Origin: Streptomyces qaidamensis
GTDB taxonomy: Bacteria; Actinomycetota; Actinomycetes; Streptomycetales; Streptomycetaceae
DNA length: 64,000 nt
Direction of reading: 5' to 3'
NCBI RefSeq assembly: GCF_001611795.1
Contig: NZ_CP015098.1
Coordinates: 930,001 to 994,000, forward strand
The notes below the pieces were generated by a model. That model saw only the letters and a list, made by a program, of their open reading frames with translations. It was not told where the DNA came from and did no database searches. Shown here in pieces: positions 39,901-54,900 of the stretch. Both the position numbers and the translations under genes were made by a program. Numbering within the stretch: the stretch's first letter is position 1; every line of letters starts with the position of its first letter.

Positions 39901-42900
39901 CCCGGCCAGCCGCTCGCGCCAGTAGGCGCGCGCCTGGTCCAGGTCCTGGCCGTGGACCCAGGCGACGAAGTCCCGGAAGGGCGCACGCTGGGTCAGGTCC
40001 GGCCGGGCCCGGCCGGTGCGGAAGGCGTCGTACGCCTCCAGCAGCTCACCCATGACGATGGGGAGGCTCCAGCCGTCGAGGAGCAGGTGGTGGTAGCTCC
40101 AGACCAGCTGGTGCCGGTCGTCGGCGAGGCTGATGACGGTGATCCGCATCAGGGTGGGCGCGGAGAAGTCCGCGCCCTGCGCCCAGTCGGCCTCCAGGTG
40201 CTCGCGGATCGCCCGCTGCTGTGCCTCCTCGTCCAGGTGCGAGACGTCCCGGACGTCCAGGGGCAACGGTACGGAGCGGGAGACGACGGCCAGCGGCTCG
40301 GGCACGCCGTCCCAGACGACGGCGGTGCGCAGCACCTCGTGCCGGGAGACGACCAGTTCCCAGGCCTGCTTCAGGGCGTCGAAGTCGAGCTCGCCCTCCA
40401 GGGAGAGCCCGTTCTGCACCCAGTACATGCCGGGGTCGCCGGAGAGCCGGGTGTGGAAGAGCATGCCCTGCTGGAGGGCGGTCAGCGGGTAGATGTCCTC
40501 GATCCGGGTCGGCAGGCTGCGCGTGACACGGTCGAGCGCGACCTGGTCGAGCCGCTGCGCGAGCGGGAAGTCGGACGGCGTGTGACCGCCCGTCTCCGGC
40601 CGGCAGCAGTACTCGATCAGCTCGGTCAGCACCTCGACGTACCGCTCCGCGAGGCGCGCGATCGTCGCCTCGTCGTGCACCTCGGCGCCGTACGCCCACA
40701 CCATCTCCAACTGACCATCGGAAACGCGGCAGTTGACGTCGAGCAGGTGTGTTCGGTCGCCTTCCGTCGACCAGGCGCGGCCGAGCGATCCCTTGCCCGG
40801 ACGGAGCCGGCCCGCCGCGCCCCGCGTGATGGCGGGCGTGCGGTCGCCGGTGCGCGCGGCGTTCTGGCTCAGGTAGTTGAAGCTGACCTCGGCGTGCCCC
40901 TGCGGGCTCCAGTCCGTGAGGTGGCGCAGCAGGCCGTAGCCCAGGCCCTTGCGCGGGACGCCACGCAGATACTCCTTCGTACGGCGCAGCAGCGCGCCGA
41001 GGTCGCCGTCGGCCGCGCCGGTGAGCACCACCGGGTAGACGCTGGTGAACCAGCCGACCGTACGGGACACGTCGATGTCGGCGCCGACGTCCTCGCGGCC
41101 GTGGCCCTCCAGGTCGACGACGACGGACGGAGCTGCGGCCCAGGACGTCAGGGTCGAGCCGAGCGCGGCGAGGAGGACGTCGTTGATCTGGGTGCGGAAG
41201 GCGCTCGGCACCTCGCGCAGGAGCTGCTCGGTGAGGTCCGCGTCGAGCGTGGCCACGACCTCGCCGGCCGAGGTCGCGCGGTTGCTCCCGGCGCGGTCGC
41301 GCGGCACGGGGGCGGCGGCGGCCTCGGCAGCGCGCCAGTACGGGGCTTCCGCGGCCAGCTCGGCCGAGCCGGCCAGCTCGGCGAGCCGCTGGGTCCACCG
41401 CGGGAAGGACGTCGTCTTCGCGGGCAGCTCCACCGTCGCGGCGCCCGCTTCGGCCTGCGCGTACGCGGAGATCAGGTCCTCCACCAGCACCGGCCAGGAG
41501 ACCGCGTCGACCACGAGGTGGTGGGCCACCACGAGGACCAGCGGGTCCCGGTCACCGCGCTCGAAGACGGCGACCCGGAACAACGGCCCCCGCTCCAGGT
41601 CGAGGCTCGCCTGGACCTCCGTGGCGCGTGTCTCCAGGTACGCGGCCTCGTCCATGGCGTCGTCCATGTGGGAGACGTCGATCACCGACACCGGATCGGC
41701 CGTCTCGGCAGCCACCAGGTGCCCGGTCCACTCCCCGTCCTCCCGCACGAACCGGGAGCGCAGCACGTCGTGCTGCTCGACGAGCGCGCGCACCGCCACC
41801 TGCAGCAGGTCGTGGTCGATCGGGCCGTCGGCCTCCAGGACCGTGGACTGGTTGAAGTGCGCCGCCTGCGGCAGCTCACGGCCGAGGAACCACCGCTGGA
41901 TCGGCGAGAGCGTGAAGCCGCCCGCCACGACGCCCTGGTCGGCGTCGGCGGTGCTCTCGCTCGCCGCCACCGTGGCGAGACCGGCCACCGTCTGGTGGTC
42001 GAAGAGCTGCGCCGCCGTCACGTGCACGCCGAAGTCGCGGGCGCGGGCGACGACGCGGATGCTGATGATGGAGTCGCCGCCGAGGTCGAAGAAGTTGTCC
42101 TCGATCCCGACGCGTTCCACACCCAGAACCTCCGCCCATGCCTCGGCGAGGATCCGCTCCACCTCGGTGCGTGGCCCGACATACGTGCCCGCCGCCGCCA
42201 CGCTCGCCCCGTCCGGTGCCGGAAGGGCGCCGCGGTCGATCTTCCCGCTCCTCGTCAGCGGCAGGCCGGCCATCTCGGTGAACAGCGCCGGCACCATGAA
42301 CGTGGGCAGGTGTTCGCCGACGAAGGCGCGCAGCTCGGCGACGGGCGGGATGCCCTCGGCCATGTCCGCGGGCACGAGGTAGGCGACGAGCTTGCGCTCC
42401 GCACCGCTGCCGTACGCCGTCACGACGGCGGTCCTGACGCCGGGGTGGCCGGCGAGCACGACCTCGATCTCGCCGGGCTCGATGCGGAAGCCGCGCACCT
42501 TCACCTGGTTGTCCGCGCGGCCCACGAACTCCAGACGCCCGTCCGCGAGCCGGCGCGCTCGGTCGCCCGAGCGGTACATGCGGCTGCCGTCCGCGGCGAA
42601 CGGGTCGGCGATGAAGCGCTCGGCGCTCAGCGCGCCCCGGCCTCCGTAGCCGCGGGTGACGCCGGCGCCGGCGATGAACAGTTCACCGGCGACGCCCACC
42701 GGGGCGGGGTTGAGCGCCGGGTCGAGGATGTGGACCCGCTCGTCGATGAACGGGGTGCCGATCGGCGGGGTGCCGTCCGCGGTGACCTGTCCGCCGGTCG
42801 TGGCGATGGTGGTCTCGGTCGGCCCGTACACGTTCAGCAGCTTCAGCCGCCGGCGCCACCGGGCGGTGAGCGCGGCCTCCACGCGCTCGCCGCCGACCAG

Positions 42901-45900
42901 CACCGCGGCGAGGTCGGGGAGGTCGTCCGGGGACAGCACCCCGAGCAGCGTGGGTGTCATGAAGGCGAGGCCCACGGCGGTCCGTCGCATCATCGAGGTC
43001 AGCCGCTCGGGCGGGGTGCGGTCCTGCCGCTCGGCCACGACCAGGGTCGCGCCGGTCGGCAGCGCCATCACCACCTCCCACACGGAGGCGTCGAAGCTGA
43101 AGGACGCGAACGCGAGGACGCGGTCGCCCGGGCCGGCCTGCAGGAGCGGGCGCATCGCCTCGGCGAGGGTCGTCACACCGCGGTGGGGCACGTGGACGCC
43201 CTTCGGCCGTCCCGTCGAACCGGACGTGTAGATGATGTACGCCAGTTGGTCGGGCAGGGAGCGTCCCTCCGTCGGGGTCGTGGGGAACGTGTCGAGCTCC
43301 GCCAAGGTCGCCGGGTCGTCCAGGAGCAGCACCGTGTCCACGGTGCCGTCGGTGGCGAGGTCGGCGGCCACCGCCTCGTGGGCGACGAGCACCGACGCGC
43401 CGGTGTCGCTCATCATGAACCGGCGCCGCTCCAGCGGGTAGGCGGGGTCGAGGGGCAGGTACGCCGCCCCGGCCTGCCAGGCCGCCAGCGAGGCGACCGC
43501 CATGTCGGCGGAGCGGTCCAGGCAGAGCGCGACGACGGACTCCGGTCCCGCCCCGGCCAGGCGCAGGCGGTGGGCCAGCCGGTTCGCGCGGGCCATCAGC
43601 GCGCCGTACGTGAGGGACTGCTCGCCCGCCAGGACCGCCACGACGTCGGGCGTCGCGGCCGCCTGCGCGGCGATCAGCTCGTGCAGGCCGCCGGTGGGCG
43701 GCAGGTCGGCGGCGGTGTCGTTCCACTCCTCGACGAGCAGCCGGCGCTCCGCCTCGGGCAGCAGCGTCACCTCGGCCACGTGCTGTCCCGCGTCGGCGGT
43801 GATGCCTTCGAGGAGGGTGATCAGGTGCGCGGCCATCCGCTCGACGGTCGCGGCCTCGAACAGCGCGGTGCTGAACTGGAGTTCACCGGTCAGCGCGCCG
43901 TTGTCGTCGGCCAGGGTCAGGACCAGGTCGAACTTCACGGGGACGGGCTCGGGGCCGGTTCCGGTGACGGCCGTCCGCGCGAGGCCGGAGCCCTGGTCAC
44001 CGGGGTCGCCCGGCTCCCGGGGCACGTAGCTGAACATGACGTCGGTCAGCGGGTTGCGGGAGCGGTCGCGTTCGGCGACGAGCGCGTCGACGAGCCGGTC
44101 GAACGGCAGGTCCTGGTGCCGGTACGCGCCGAGTGCCATCTCCCGCACCCGTACGAGGAGGTCGGCGAAGGACGGGTTGCCGGACAGGTCCGTGCGCATG
44201 ACCAGCGTGTTGACGAAGAAGCCGATCAGGTCCTCGGTCTCGGCGAGCGAGCGGTTCGCGACCGGCGTGCCGATCGCGACGTCGTCCGTGTCGCCGTAGC
44301 GCCCGAGGAGGACGCTGAACGCGGCGAGCAGCGTCATGAACATCGTCGTGCCGCTCTCGCGGGACAGCGCGCGCAGCGCCTCCGCGGTGTCCGGCGCGAT
44401 GCTGAAGCGGGTGACGGCACCCGCGGTGGAACGCACCTGGGGGCGCGGCAGGTCGGTGGGCAGCTCGAGGACCGGGGCCCGGTCCAACTGGGTCCGCCAG
44501 TAGTCGAGTTGCTCGTCGAGCACGTCGCCGGTCAGCCACTGCCGCTGCCAGGCCGCGACGTCCGCGTACTGGGCGGCGAGCGGCGGCAGCGGGTCGGGCT
44601 CGCCGGCCCGGAACGCCTCGTACAGCGCGGACAGTTCGCGCCGGACGATCCGGTCCGACCACTCGTCGAAGACGACGTGGTGCATAGCCAGGCTCAGGAC
44701 GTGGTCGTCCGGGGCCAGGCGCAGCAGGGTGGCGCGGACGAGGGGGCCGTTCGCCAGGTCGAAGGGCGTGAGGCCGTCGGCGCCGATCAACCGGTCGGCG
44801 GCGTCCTGCGGGTCGGCGGCGCCGGACACGTCCACGACCGGCAGCGGCAGACCGGCCGCGGGGTCGACGACCTGCTGCGCCACACCGTCCGCACCGGCGA
44901 CGAGGCGGGTCCGCAGGACTTCGTGGCGGGCCACGAGCGCGTCCAGGGCGGCGCCGAGGGCGGCGGCGTCCAGCTCGCCGGCGAACCGCAGACGAGTGGA
45001 CATGTTGTAGTCGACCGAGCCGGGCTCCAGCTGGTCCAGGAACCACAGGCGCTGCTGCGCGAACGACAGCGGCAGGGCCGCGTCCCGCGCCACGGGCGTC
45101 ACCGGCGGCGCGGCGTCCCGGGCGGCGCCGTCGACGAGCGCGGCCAGGCCCCGTACCGTCGGCCGGTCGAACAGGGCGGCCAGCGGGAGTTCCACCGAGA
45201 ACATCTCGCGGACCCGGGAGACGACCTGGGTGGCCAGCAGGGAGTGGCCGCCCAGCTCGAAGAAGCCGTCGAGGACACCGACCCGCTCCACGCCGAGCAC
45301 GCGCGCCCACACGTCTGCGAGCAGTTCCTCGGTGGCCGTGGCGGGGGCGACGTACCGGCCGCCGCTCCCGGTCCGGAATCCGGCGGGCTCGGGCAGCGCC
45401 GCCCGGTCGGTCTTGCCGTTCGGGGTCAGCGGCAGCTCGGCGAGCTCCACGAACACCGGCGGGACCATGAACTCGGGCAGCCGCTCCCCCGCGAAGGCGC
45501 GCAGCTCGGCGACGGGCGGCAGGCCCTCCGCGTGGTCGGCCGGGACGGCGTAGGCGACGAGCCGGCGGTCCGAGCCGTCCCCGAACGCGACGACGGCCGC
45601 CGTCCGGACGCCCGGGTGCGCGGTGAGCGCCGCCTCGATCTCCAGCGGCTCGATCCGGTAGCCGCGCACCTTCAGCTGGTCGTCGGCGCGGCCCAGGAAC
45701 TCGAGCTGCCCGTCCGCCGACCACCGCACCCGGTCGCCGGTCCGGTACAGCCGGGAGCCGTCGGCGGCGAACGGGTCGGCCACGAACCGCTCGGCGGTCA
45801 TGGCCGGGCGTCCTCCGTAGCCGCGCGCCAACTGCGGTCCGCCGACGAACAGTTCACCGGGAACCCCGATGGGCACGCAGCGCAGGGACGCGTCCAGGAC

Positions 45901-48900
45901 GTACACGCCGGCGTTGAGGATCGGGGCGCCGATCGGCGGCGCGCCCTTCAGGGCCGGGTCCTCGACCTCGGCGACGCTCGCGCAGACCGTGGTCTCGGTC
46001 GGCCCGTAGGCGTTGAACAGCCGGTGGCGCTGCCGCCACGCGGCGGCCAGGCCGGCGTCGAGCCGCTCGCCCGCGGTCACCAGCGTGGTCACGCCGTCCA
46101 GGTCGCCGGGCGTGAGCGCCTCGAGCAGCGACGGCGGTACGGTCGCCACGCTCACCCCGCTGCGGGTGACCAGGGACGCGAGCCGGGCCGGGTCGGCACG
46201 GTCCGGCGCCTCGGCCACGACCAGGGTCGCGCCGACGGCCAGCGCCATGACCAGCTCCCACACCGAGGCGTCGAAGCTGAACGGCGCGAAACCGAGCACG
46301 GTGTCGTCGCGGCCGGTACCCAGCACCGCCTGCTGCGCCGCGACGAGGTTCACCAGCCCGCGGTGGGACAGGTGGACGCCCTTCGGCCGGCCGGTGGAAC
46401 CGGAGGTGTAGATCACGTACGCGAGCTGGTCCGCCAGGACCGGCACCGCCGGCGGTGCGGCGGGCAGCGCGGCGAGCGCCGTACGGGTGTCCGGGTCGTC
46501 CAGCCACACGACGGTGTCGAGCCCGGCCGCGGCCGCGAGCTCGGACCCGACGGAACGGTGGCCGACGAGCACGGTGGCGCCGCTGTCGGCGAGCATGAAC
46601 TCCAGGCGCTCGGCGGGGTACTGCGGGTCCAGCGGAAGGTAGGCCGCTCCGGCCTGCCACACCGCGAGGACCATGACGGCCATGTCGACGCCGCGCGCGG
46701 GGCACACGGCGACCACGGACTCGGCCCCGACCCCCGCGCCCCGCAGGTGACGGGCGAGGCGGGCGGCACGCGCCCTCAACTCCGCGTAACTGAGGGCGAC
46801 TTCACCGGACACGAGGGCGGTCGCGTCGGGATCCGCCGCTGCCCGCTCGGCCACCAGCTCGTGGACTCCGGCCGCGGCGGACACGGGTCCGGCGGAGTCG
46901 TTCCACTCCCGCACCAGCCGGTCACGCTCGGCCTCGGTCAGGACAGGCAGGTCGCCGAGCCGCTGCCCGGAGTCCGCGGCGACGGCCGTCAGGACCGTCG
47001 CCAGGTGGCCGGCCATCCGCTCCATGGTGGCGTCGTCGAAGTGCGCACGGTCGTACGACAGGCGCACCACCAGCTCCCGCGCGGAGGAGGCGATCACACC
47101 CAGGGGGTAATTGGATTGGTCGCGCCCGTAGTTGGCGCCGGCCCGCAGCCCGTCGCCGTCGGCGTACTCCCCGCCCTCGCCGCCCTCGACCCGTGCCTGG
47201 TCGGGGTAGTTCTCGAACGCGTACAGCGTGTTGAAGAGCGCCTGTCCCGGGGTGAGCGCACTGCACTCGGTGATCGTGGTCAGCGGCGTCTGCTCGTACT
47301 TGCGGGCCCGCACCTGCTGGTCCTGCAGCCCGGCCAGCCACTCCACCACGGACCGGTCGCGGTCGATCCGGGCCCGTACGGGCGTGGTGTTGATCAGCAG
47401 ACCGACCATGGAGTCCATGCCGTCGATCTGTCCGCCACGGCCGGAGGACGTCGTGCCGAACACGACGTCGTCGGAGCCCGCGTACAGGCCGAGCACCAGC
47501 GACCAGGCGCCCTGCACCACGGTGTTGAGCGTGAGCCGGTGGCGACGCGCGAAGTCGGCGAGGCCCGATCCGGCGACCTCGGCCGGCAGCGGCACCTGCC
47601 GCTCGTCCCGCCCCTGCTGCCCGGTGGCGTGCTCCACGCCGAGGGCGACCGGCTCGGTGACCCCGGCGAGGTAGTCGCGCCAGTACCCGCGGGCCTCGTC
47701 CAGGTCCTGTCCGGCGACCCAGGAGACGAAGTCCCGGAACGGGGCACGCGCGGCGAGCACCGGCCGCTCCTCGCCCGCGCGGTAGGCGCGGTACGCCTCC
47801 AGGACCTCGCCCAGGACGATGGGGATGCTCCAGCCGTCGAGGAGCAGGTGGTGGTAGCTCCAGAGGAGCTGGTGCCGCTCGTCGGCGAGCCTGATCACCG
47901 AGATCCGCACGAGCGTGGGCGCGGTGAAGTCCGCGCCGCGCGCCCAGTCCGCCTCCAGGTATGCGGAGATCGCGTGCCGCCGCTCCTCCTCGTCGAGCGC
48001 GGAGAGGTCCAGCAGTTCCAGGGGGACGGGCACGGCGCGGGAGACGACCGCGAGCGGCTGCGGCACACCCTCGGAGACGACGGCGGTGCGCAGCACCTCG
48101 TGCCGCGAGAACACCAGCTCCCACGCCCGCGTGAGGGCGTCGAGGTCCAGTTCGCCTTCGAGGAGGAGGCCGTTCTGCGCCCAGTACATGCCGGGGTCGG
48201 AGGACAGGCTGGTGTGGAAGAGCATGCCCTGTTGGAGGGCGGTGAGCGGGTAGACGTCCTCGATCTCGGTGGGCAGGCTCTGCGCGACCCGGTCGAGCGT
48301 GGCCTGGTCGAGCTGCGCCGCGAGGGGGAAGTCGGAGGGCGTGTGCCCGCCGGTGTCGGGGCGGCAGCAGTACGCGACGAGGTCGGCCAGGACGTCGACG
48401 TAGCGCTGCGCGAGGTGCGCGACGGTCGCCTCGTCGTGCACCTCGGCGCCGTACGTCCACTCCATCTCCAGACGGCCGTCGGCGACGTGGCTGTTGACCT
48501 CGATCAGGTACGCGCGGGTGCCGTCCTGGGACTGGGACTCGCCGAGGGAGCGGCCGGTGGGGCGGAAGCGGAGGGCGGGGGCGCCGGCGGCGTGTCCGTG
48601 GGCGCCTTCGGTGGCCTGGGTGGTGTCGTCCGGTCGGCGGCTGGACTGGCCGAGGTAGTTGAAGCTGACCTCGGTGCGCTCCTGCGGGGCCCAGTCGGTG
48701 AGGTGGCGCAGGAGGCCGTAGCCCAGGCCCTTGCGCGGGATGCCCCGCAGGTACTCCTTGGTGCGGCGCAGGAGCGCGCCGAGGTCACCGTCGGCCGCCG
48801 GCCCGGTGAGTTCCACCGGGTGGACGCTGGTGAACCAGCCGACCGTACGGGACACGTCGATGTCGGCGCCGACGTCCTCACGGCCGTGGCCTTCGACGTC

Positions 48901-51900
48901 CACCACGACGGACCGCGTCCCGGTCCACTCGGTGAACACCGCGCCCAGCACGCTCAGCAGCACATCGTTGATCTGCGTCCGGTACGCGGCCGGGACCTCG
49001 CGCAGCAGCTGCTCGGTCAGCTCGGCGTCCAGGGACAGGCGCAGGTTGCGCACCGAGGCGTTCCGGTTCGGGCCGTCGTGGTCGCGCGGCAGCGGGACGA
49101 CCGCTGCCTCCGCCTGCCGCCAGTGGGGGGCTTCGAGCGCGAGCTCCGGCGACGCCGCGAGCTCTGCCAGGCGCTGCGACCAGTGCAGGAACGAGGTCGT
49201 CTTGGCGGGCAGCTCCACGACGGTGGCACCCTGCTCGACCTGCCGGTACGCGGTCTCGAGATCCTCCAGGAGCACGGGCCAGGAGACCGTGTCCACGACG
49301 AGGTGGTGGACGGCGAGGAGCAGCTCGCTACCATCGCCGCGGTCGAAGAGCGCCGCGCGCAGAAGGGGGCCGTCGGTCAGGTCGAGGCCGGCCTGGATCT
49401 CGGTGGCGCGGGCATCCAGGAGCTGCCGTTCGGCGTCGGCGTCCGTGCCGGGAGCGTGGATCGTGGAGAGCAGGTCGGCCGGCTCGGCGGCCAGGATGCG
49501 GCCCGTCCACCGGTCTCCCTCCCGCACGAACCGGGAACGCAGCGCGTCGTGCTGCTCGACCAGCGCGCCCAGGGCCCGGCGCAGGACGTCGGGGTCGACG
49601 GGCCCGGTGGCCTCCAGGACGACCGACTGGTTGAAGTGCGCCGGCCGCGGCATGTCGCGGTCAAGGAAGGTCCGCTGGATCGGGGTGAGCGGGAAGTCGC
49701 CGACGACGAGCCCCTGTTCGGCTTCCGTCAGGCTCTCGCTCGTGGCGACCGAGGCCAGGGCGGCGACGGTCTGGTGGCTGAACAGCTGCGCCACCGTCAC
49801 GTGGACACCGAGCTCGCGGCACTTCGCGGCGACGCGGATACTGATGATGGAGTCGCCGCCGAGCTCGAAGAAGTTGTCCTCGATCCCGACCCGCTCCACG
49901 CCCAGGACCTCGGCCCACACCTCGGCCAGGATCCGCTCGACCTCGGAGCGCGGCGCGACGAACTCGCCCGCCGAGCCCGTCCACGCGCTGTCGGGGTCGG
50001 GGAGGGCGGCGCGGTCGAGCTTGCCGTTCGGGGTCAACGGCAGGGCCGCAAGCTCCACGAACGCCGACGGGATCATGAAGGCGGGCAGCCGGCTGCCGGC
50101 GTATGCGCGCAGGTCGGTGACGGAGGGGATGCCGGTCGTCTGGTCGGCGGGGACGAGGTAGGCCGCCAGGCGTCGGTCGTCTTCGTCGCCGAAGGCGGCG
50201 ACGACGGCGGTGCGGATCTGCGGGTGGTCGGCCAGGACGGCCTCGATCTCACCCGGCTCGATCCGGAAGCCGCGGACCTTGACCTGGCTGTCGGCCCGCC
50301 CGACGAAGTCGAGCCGGCCGTCCGGCAGCCAGCGCGCCCGGTCGCCGGAACGGTACATGCGCGTGCCGTCGGCGGTGATGGGGTCGGCGATGAACCGCTC
50401 GGCGGTCAGGTCAGGGCGACCGCGGTAGCCACGGGCGACCTGGGGACCGGCGATGTACACCTCACCGGCGACGCCCACCGGGACCGGGTTCAGCCGGTCG
50501 TCCAGGACGTACAGACGGGCGTTGGCCACGGGCGCACCGATGTCGGGCGGGCCGGTGAGGAGGTCCGGGTCCACGACACCGGTGGTCACCATGACGGTCG
50601 ACTCGGTCGGCCCGTACGTGTTCACAAGGCGTCGGCCGGACGACCAGGCGCGGGCGACCGGCTCGGTGAGGCGCTCCGCGCCGAGCAGCAGGGTCTGTAG
50701 CCCGGACACTTCCTCCGGGTCCAGGACACCCAGCAGGGACGGGACGACACTGGCCGCGCGCACAGCCTCGGCCCGCAGCATCGACGTGAGCAGGGCCGCC
50801 TCGGCCCGCTCCTCGGAGGTCGCGAGGACGAGGACGCCGCCGGAGGCGAGCGTCACGGCCACGTCGAGGACGGCAGCGTCGAAGCTGAAGGAGGCGAACT
50901 GCAGCATTCGCATGCCCGGACCGGCGTCGAGGGCCGGAGCGAGCGCGGACACCATGCCCACGACGCTGCCGTGTGCGACCTGGACGCCCTTCGGGCGGCC
51001 GGTCGAGCCCGACGTGTAGATCACGTACGCCAGTTGCTCGGCAGATACGGTCGTTTCAGGTGCCTCCGGCGGCAGGGACGCAAGGGTGTCCCGTACGGCC
51101 GGGTCGTCGAGCCACACACCCTGCTCGACGGGCAGCCCCTCCACAAGGGCCCGCTGACCCACCACGACCTGCACGCCCGCATCCGCGAGCATGAACTCCA
51201 GCCGGTCGGCCGGGTACTCCGGGTCCAGCGGCACGTACGCGCCACCGGCCTGCCAGACCCCGACCATGGCCGCCACCATGTCCACGCCACGCGGCAGACA
51301 CAGCCCCACCACCGACTCGGCACCGACCCCCATACCGCGCAGGTGATGCGCCAGGCGGTTGGACCGCGCCATCAGCCCGCCGTACGTCAGCGACTCCCCG
51401 CCGGCCACCACCGCCACCGCATCCGGAGACGTGACGGCCCGCTCGGCGATCAGCTCGTGCACGCCGGCCACCGCCGGCAGCTCCGCCGCCGACGCGTTCC
51501 AGCCCTCCAGCACGAGGTCGCGCTCGCCCGCCGACAGCACCGGCAGCTCGCCGACCCGGCAGTCGCCCTCCTCGGCCACCGCCTGCAACACGGTGACCAG
51601 GTGACCTGCCAGCCGCTCGACCGTCGCCGCATCGTACCGGGACTTCTCGTACGACAACTTGATCTTGAGTCGGCGACCGGCGCCCGCGGTCACGCTCAGC
51701 GGGTAGCTCGCCTGCTGCCGGACGTGGTTGAGGTCGGTCTCCAGTCCACTCTCGGAGGAGAGTTCCCGGCCTTCGACCAGGGCCTGGTCCGGGTAGTTCT
51801 CGAAGACGAAGAGGGTGTTGAACAGCGCCTGCCCAGCCGGGAGTTCGCTGCAGTCGGCGATCGTGACCAGCGGCGTGTGCTCGAAACGGCGCGCCCGGAC

Positions 51901-54900
51901 CTGCTCGTCCTGCAGCCCCGCCAGCCACTGCGCGACCGGCCGGTCACGCTCCACCCGCACCCGTACCGGGGTGGTGTTCAGCAGCAGACCGACCATCTCG
52001 TCCATGCCGTCGATCTGACCACCACGACCCGACGACGTCACACCGAACACGACGTCGTCCGAACCCGCGTACAGCGCCAGAACCAGCGCCCAGGCACCCT
52101 GCACCACCGTGTTCAACGTCAGCCGATGACGCCGCGCGAACCCCGCGAGCCCCTCACCCGCCACCGCCGCCGGCAACCGCAGATGCAGCTCCTCCAGGCC
52201 CTCCTCACCGGTCGCCCGTTCCACACCCAGCGACGTCACCTCCCCGAACCCGGCCAGCCGCCCAGCCCAGTACTCCCGCGCAGCCTCCTCGTCCTGACCC
52301 GCCACCCACGCCGCGAACTCACGAAACGGCGCCCGCGCACCCAACTCAGGCCGCCGCCCGGCGCGGAAAGCGTGATAGGCCTCCAGGACCTCGCCCAGGA
52401 CGATGGGCACACTCCACCCGTCCAACAGCAGGTGGTGATAGCTCCACACCAACTGATGCCGCCCCTCGCCCAGACGCACCAACGCCAGACGAACCAACGT
52501 CGACGCGGCGAAGTCCGCACCACGCGCCCAGTCCTCCGCGAGGAACTGCTCGTACGCCTCCTGCCGCCGCTCCTCGTCGAGGTGCGCGAAGTCCACCACG
52601 CGCAGAGGCAGCGGTACGGATCGCGACACCACGGCGAGCGGTTCGGCCACTCCCTCCCACACCACGGCGGTGCGCAGCACCTCGTGCCGGGAGATCGCCA
52701 GCTCCCACGCCCGGTTCAGGGCGTCGAGGTCCAGGTCGCCCTCCAGGAGCAGACCGTTCTGGACCCAGTACATGCCGGAGTCCTCGGACAGCTGCCCGTG
52801 GAAGAGCATGCCCTTCTGCAGGGCCGTGAGCGGGTAGATGTCCTCGATCTCGGTCGGCAGGCTCTGCGCGACACGGTCGAGCACAGCCTGGTCGATCTGC
52901 GCGAGCGGGAAGTCGGACGGCGTGTACCCGCCGGTCTCCGGGCGGCAGCAGTACTCGATCAGCTCGGCCAGCACCTCGACGTACCGCTCCGCGAGGCGCG
53001 CGATCGTCGCCTCGTCATGCACCTCGGCGCCGTACGTCCACACCATCTCCAGGCGACCGTCGGCCACCTGGCTGTTGACTTCGATGAGGTGGGGGCGCTC
53101 GCCCTCGGCCGACTGCGCCGCGCCGAGCGGATCACCGGACGGCCTGAAGCGGACGCGGCTGCTGTCCTTGGCGGCAGCGTCGCCGGCCGTGTCCGATCGG
53201 CGGCCGGACTGTCCGAGGTAGTTGAAGCCGACCTCGGCATGGCCCTGCGGGACCCAGTCGGTGAGGTGACGCAGGAGACCGTAACCCAGACCCTTCCGAG
53301 GGACGCCCCGCAGGTACTCCTTCGTACGGCGCAGGAGCACACCCAAGTCACCGTCGACCAGGCCGGTGAGCTCCACCGGGTGGACGCTGGTGAACCAGCC
53401 CACCGTACGGGACACATCGAGATCCGCACCGACGTCCTCACGGCCATGACCTTCCACGTCCACCACGACAGACCGCGACCCGGTCCACTCGGTGAACACC
53501 GCACCCAGCACACTCAGCAGCACATCATTGATCTGCGTCCGGAACGCCGCCGGCACCTCACGCAGCAGCCGCTCCGTCAGCACGGCATCCAGGACCACCG
53601 ACACACGCCGCGCCCCCGCCACCGGATCCGCCCCGCCCTCGAAAACCCGCGGCAAAGGCTCCGCCGCCGCCTCGACGGCCCGCCAGAACCCCGCCTCCGC
53701 CACGACCTCCGGCGAACCCGACAACTCCTCCAGACGCTGCGCCCACGCCACGAACGACGACGTCTTCGCCACCAGCTCCACGCCGCCAACACCCTGCTCG
53801 ACCTGCGCATACGCCGACGCCAGATCCTCAAGCAACACCGGCCAGGACACCGCGTCCACGACCAGGTGGTGCACCACCAGGAGAAGCAGCTGGCTGCGGT
53901 CACGGCGCTCGAAGAGGGCGACGCGGACCAGCGGCCCGTCGTTCAGGTCGAGGCCGGTCTGGATCTCGGTGGCCCGCGCCTCAAGGAACTCCGCCTCCTC
54001 CTCACCTGCGACGCCCCTCGCGTCGACGACCGTGACCACGTCCGACGTCTCAGCGGCCACCACATGCCCGACCCACGCCCCCTCCCGCCGCACGAACCGG
54101 GAACGCAACGCATCATGCTGCCCGACCAGCGCACCCACCGCCGACCGCAGCAACCCGACATCAACCCGCCCCTCGACCTCCACCACCGTCGACTGATTGA
54201 AATGCCCCGCCTGCGGCAACCCCCGCCCCAAAAACCACCGCTGAATCGGAGTGAGCGGGAACTCACCCACCACCAAACCCTGCTCGGCAACAACCCCACT
54301 CCCGGACGACGCCACCGACGCCAGCCCCGCCACCGTCTGATGATCGAACAGCTGCGCCACCGTCACGTGAACACCCAGCTCACGCGCCCGAGCCACCACA
54401 CGGATACTCACGATCGAATCCCCGCCGAGCTCGAAGAAGTTGTCCTCGACCCCGACCCGCTCCACACCCAGAACCTCAGCCCACACCTCCGCCAGGACCC
54501 GCTCCACCCCGGAACGCGGCGCGACGAACTCCCCCGCCACACCCGCCCACGCGCTGTCAGGGTCGGGCAAGGCGGCACGGTCGAGCTTGCCGTTCGGAGT
54601 CAACGGCAGGGCCGCAAGCTCCACGAACGCCGACGGGATCATGAAGGCGGGCAGGGACCGCTTCAGATGGTCCCGCAGATCGCCGACGGCGGGGATGCCC
54701 TCGGCCTGGGACTCGGGAACGACGTACGCGACGAGGCGCTGCTCGTTCCCGGTCCCGAAGGGGGTCACCGCGGCGGTGCGTACGGCGGGGTGGGTGGCCA
54801 GCGCCGAGACGATCTCGCCGGGCTCGATCCGGAACCCGCGCACCTTGACCTGATCGTCCGCCCGGCCCAGGAACTCCAGCTCCCCGCCCGGCAGCGAGCG

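Noticed and set aside
39952..50700. 3,582-codon open frame on the plus strand opposite the NRPS
   Set aside because: It is the antisense shadow of the high-GC NRPS; the minus-strand protein has complete C, A, T and E motifs, whereas this translation is rich in R, H, Q and G without domain patterns.
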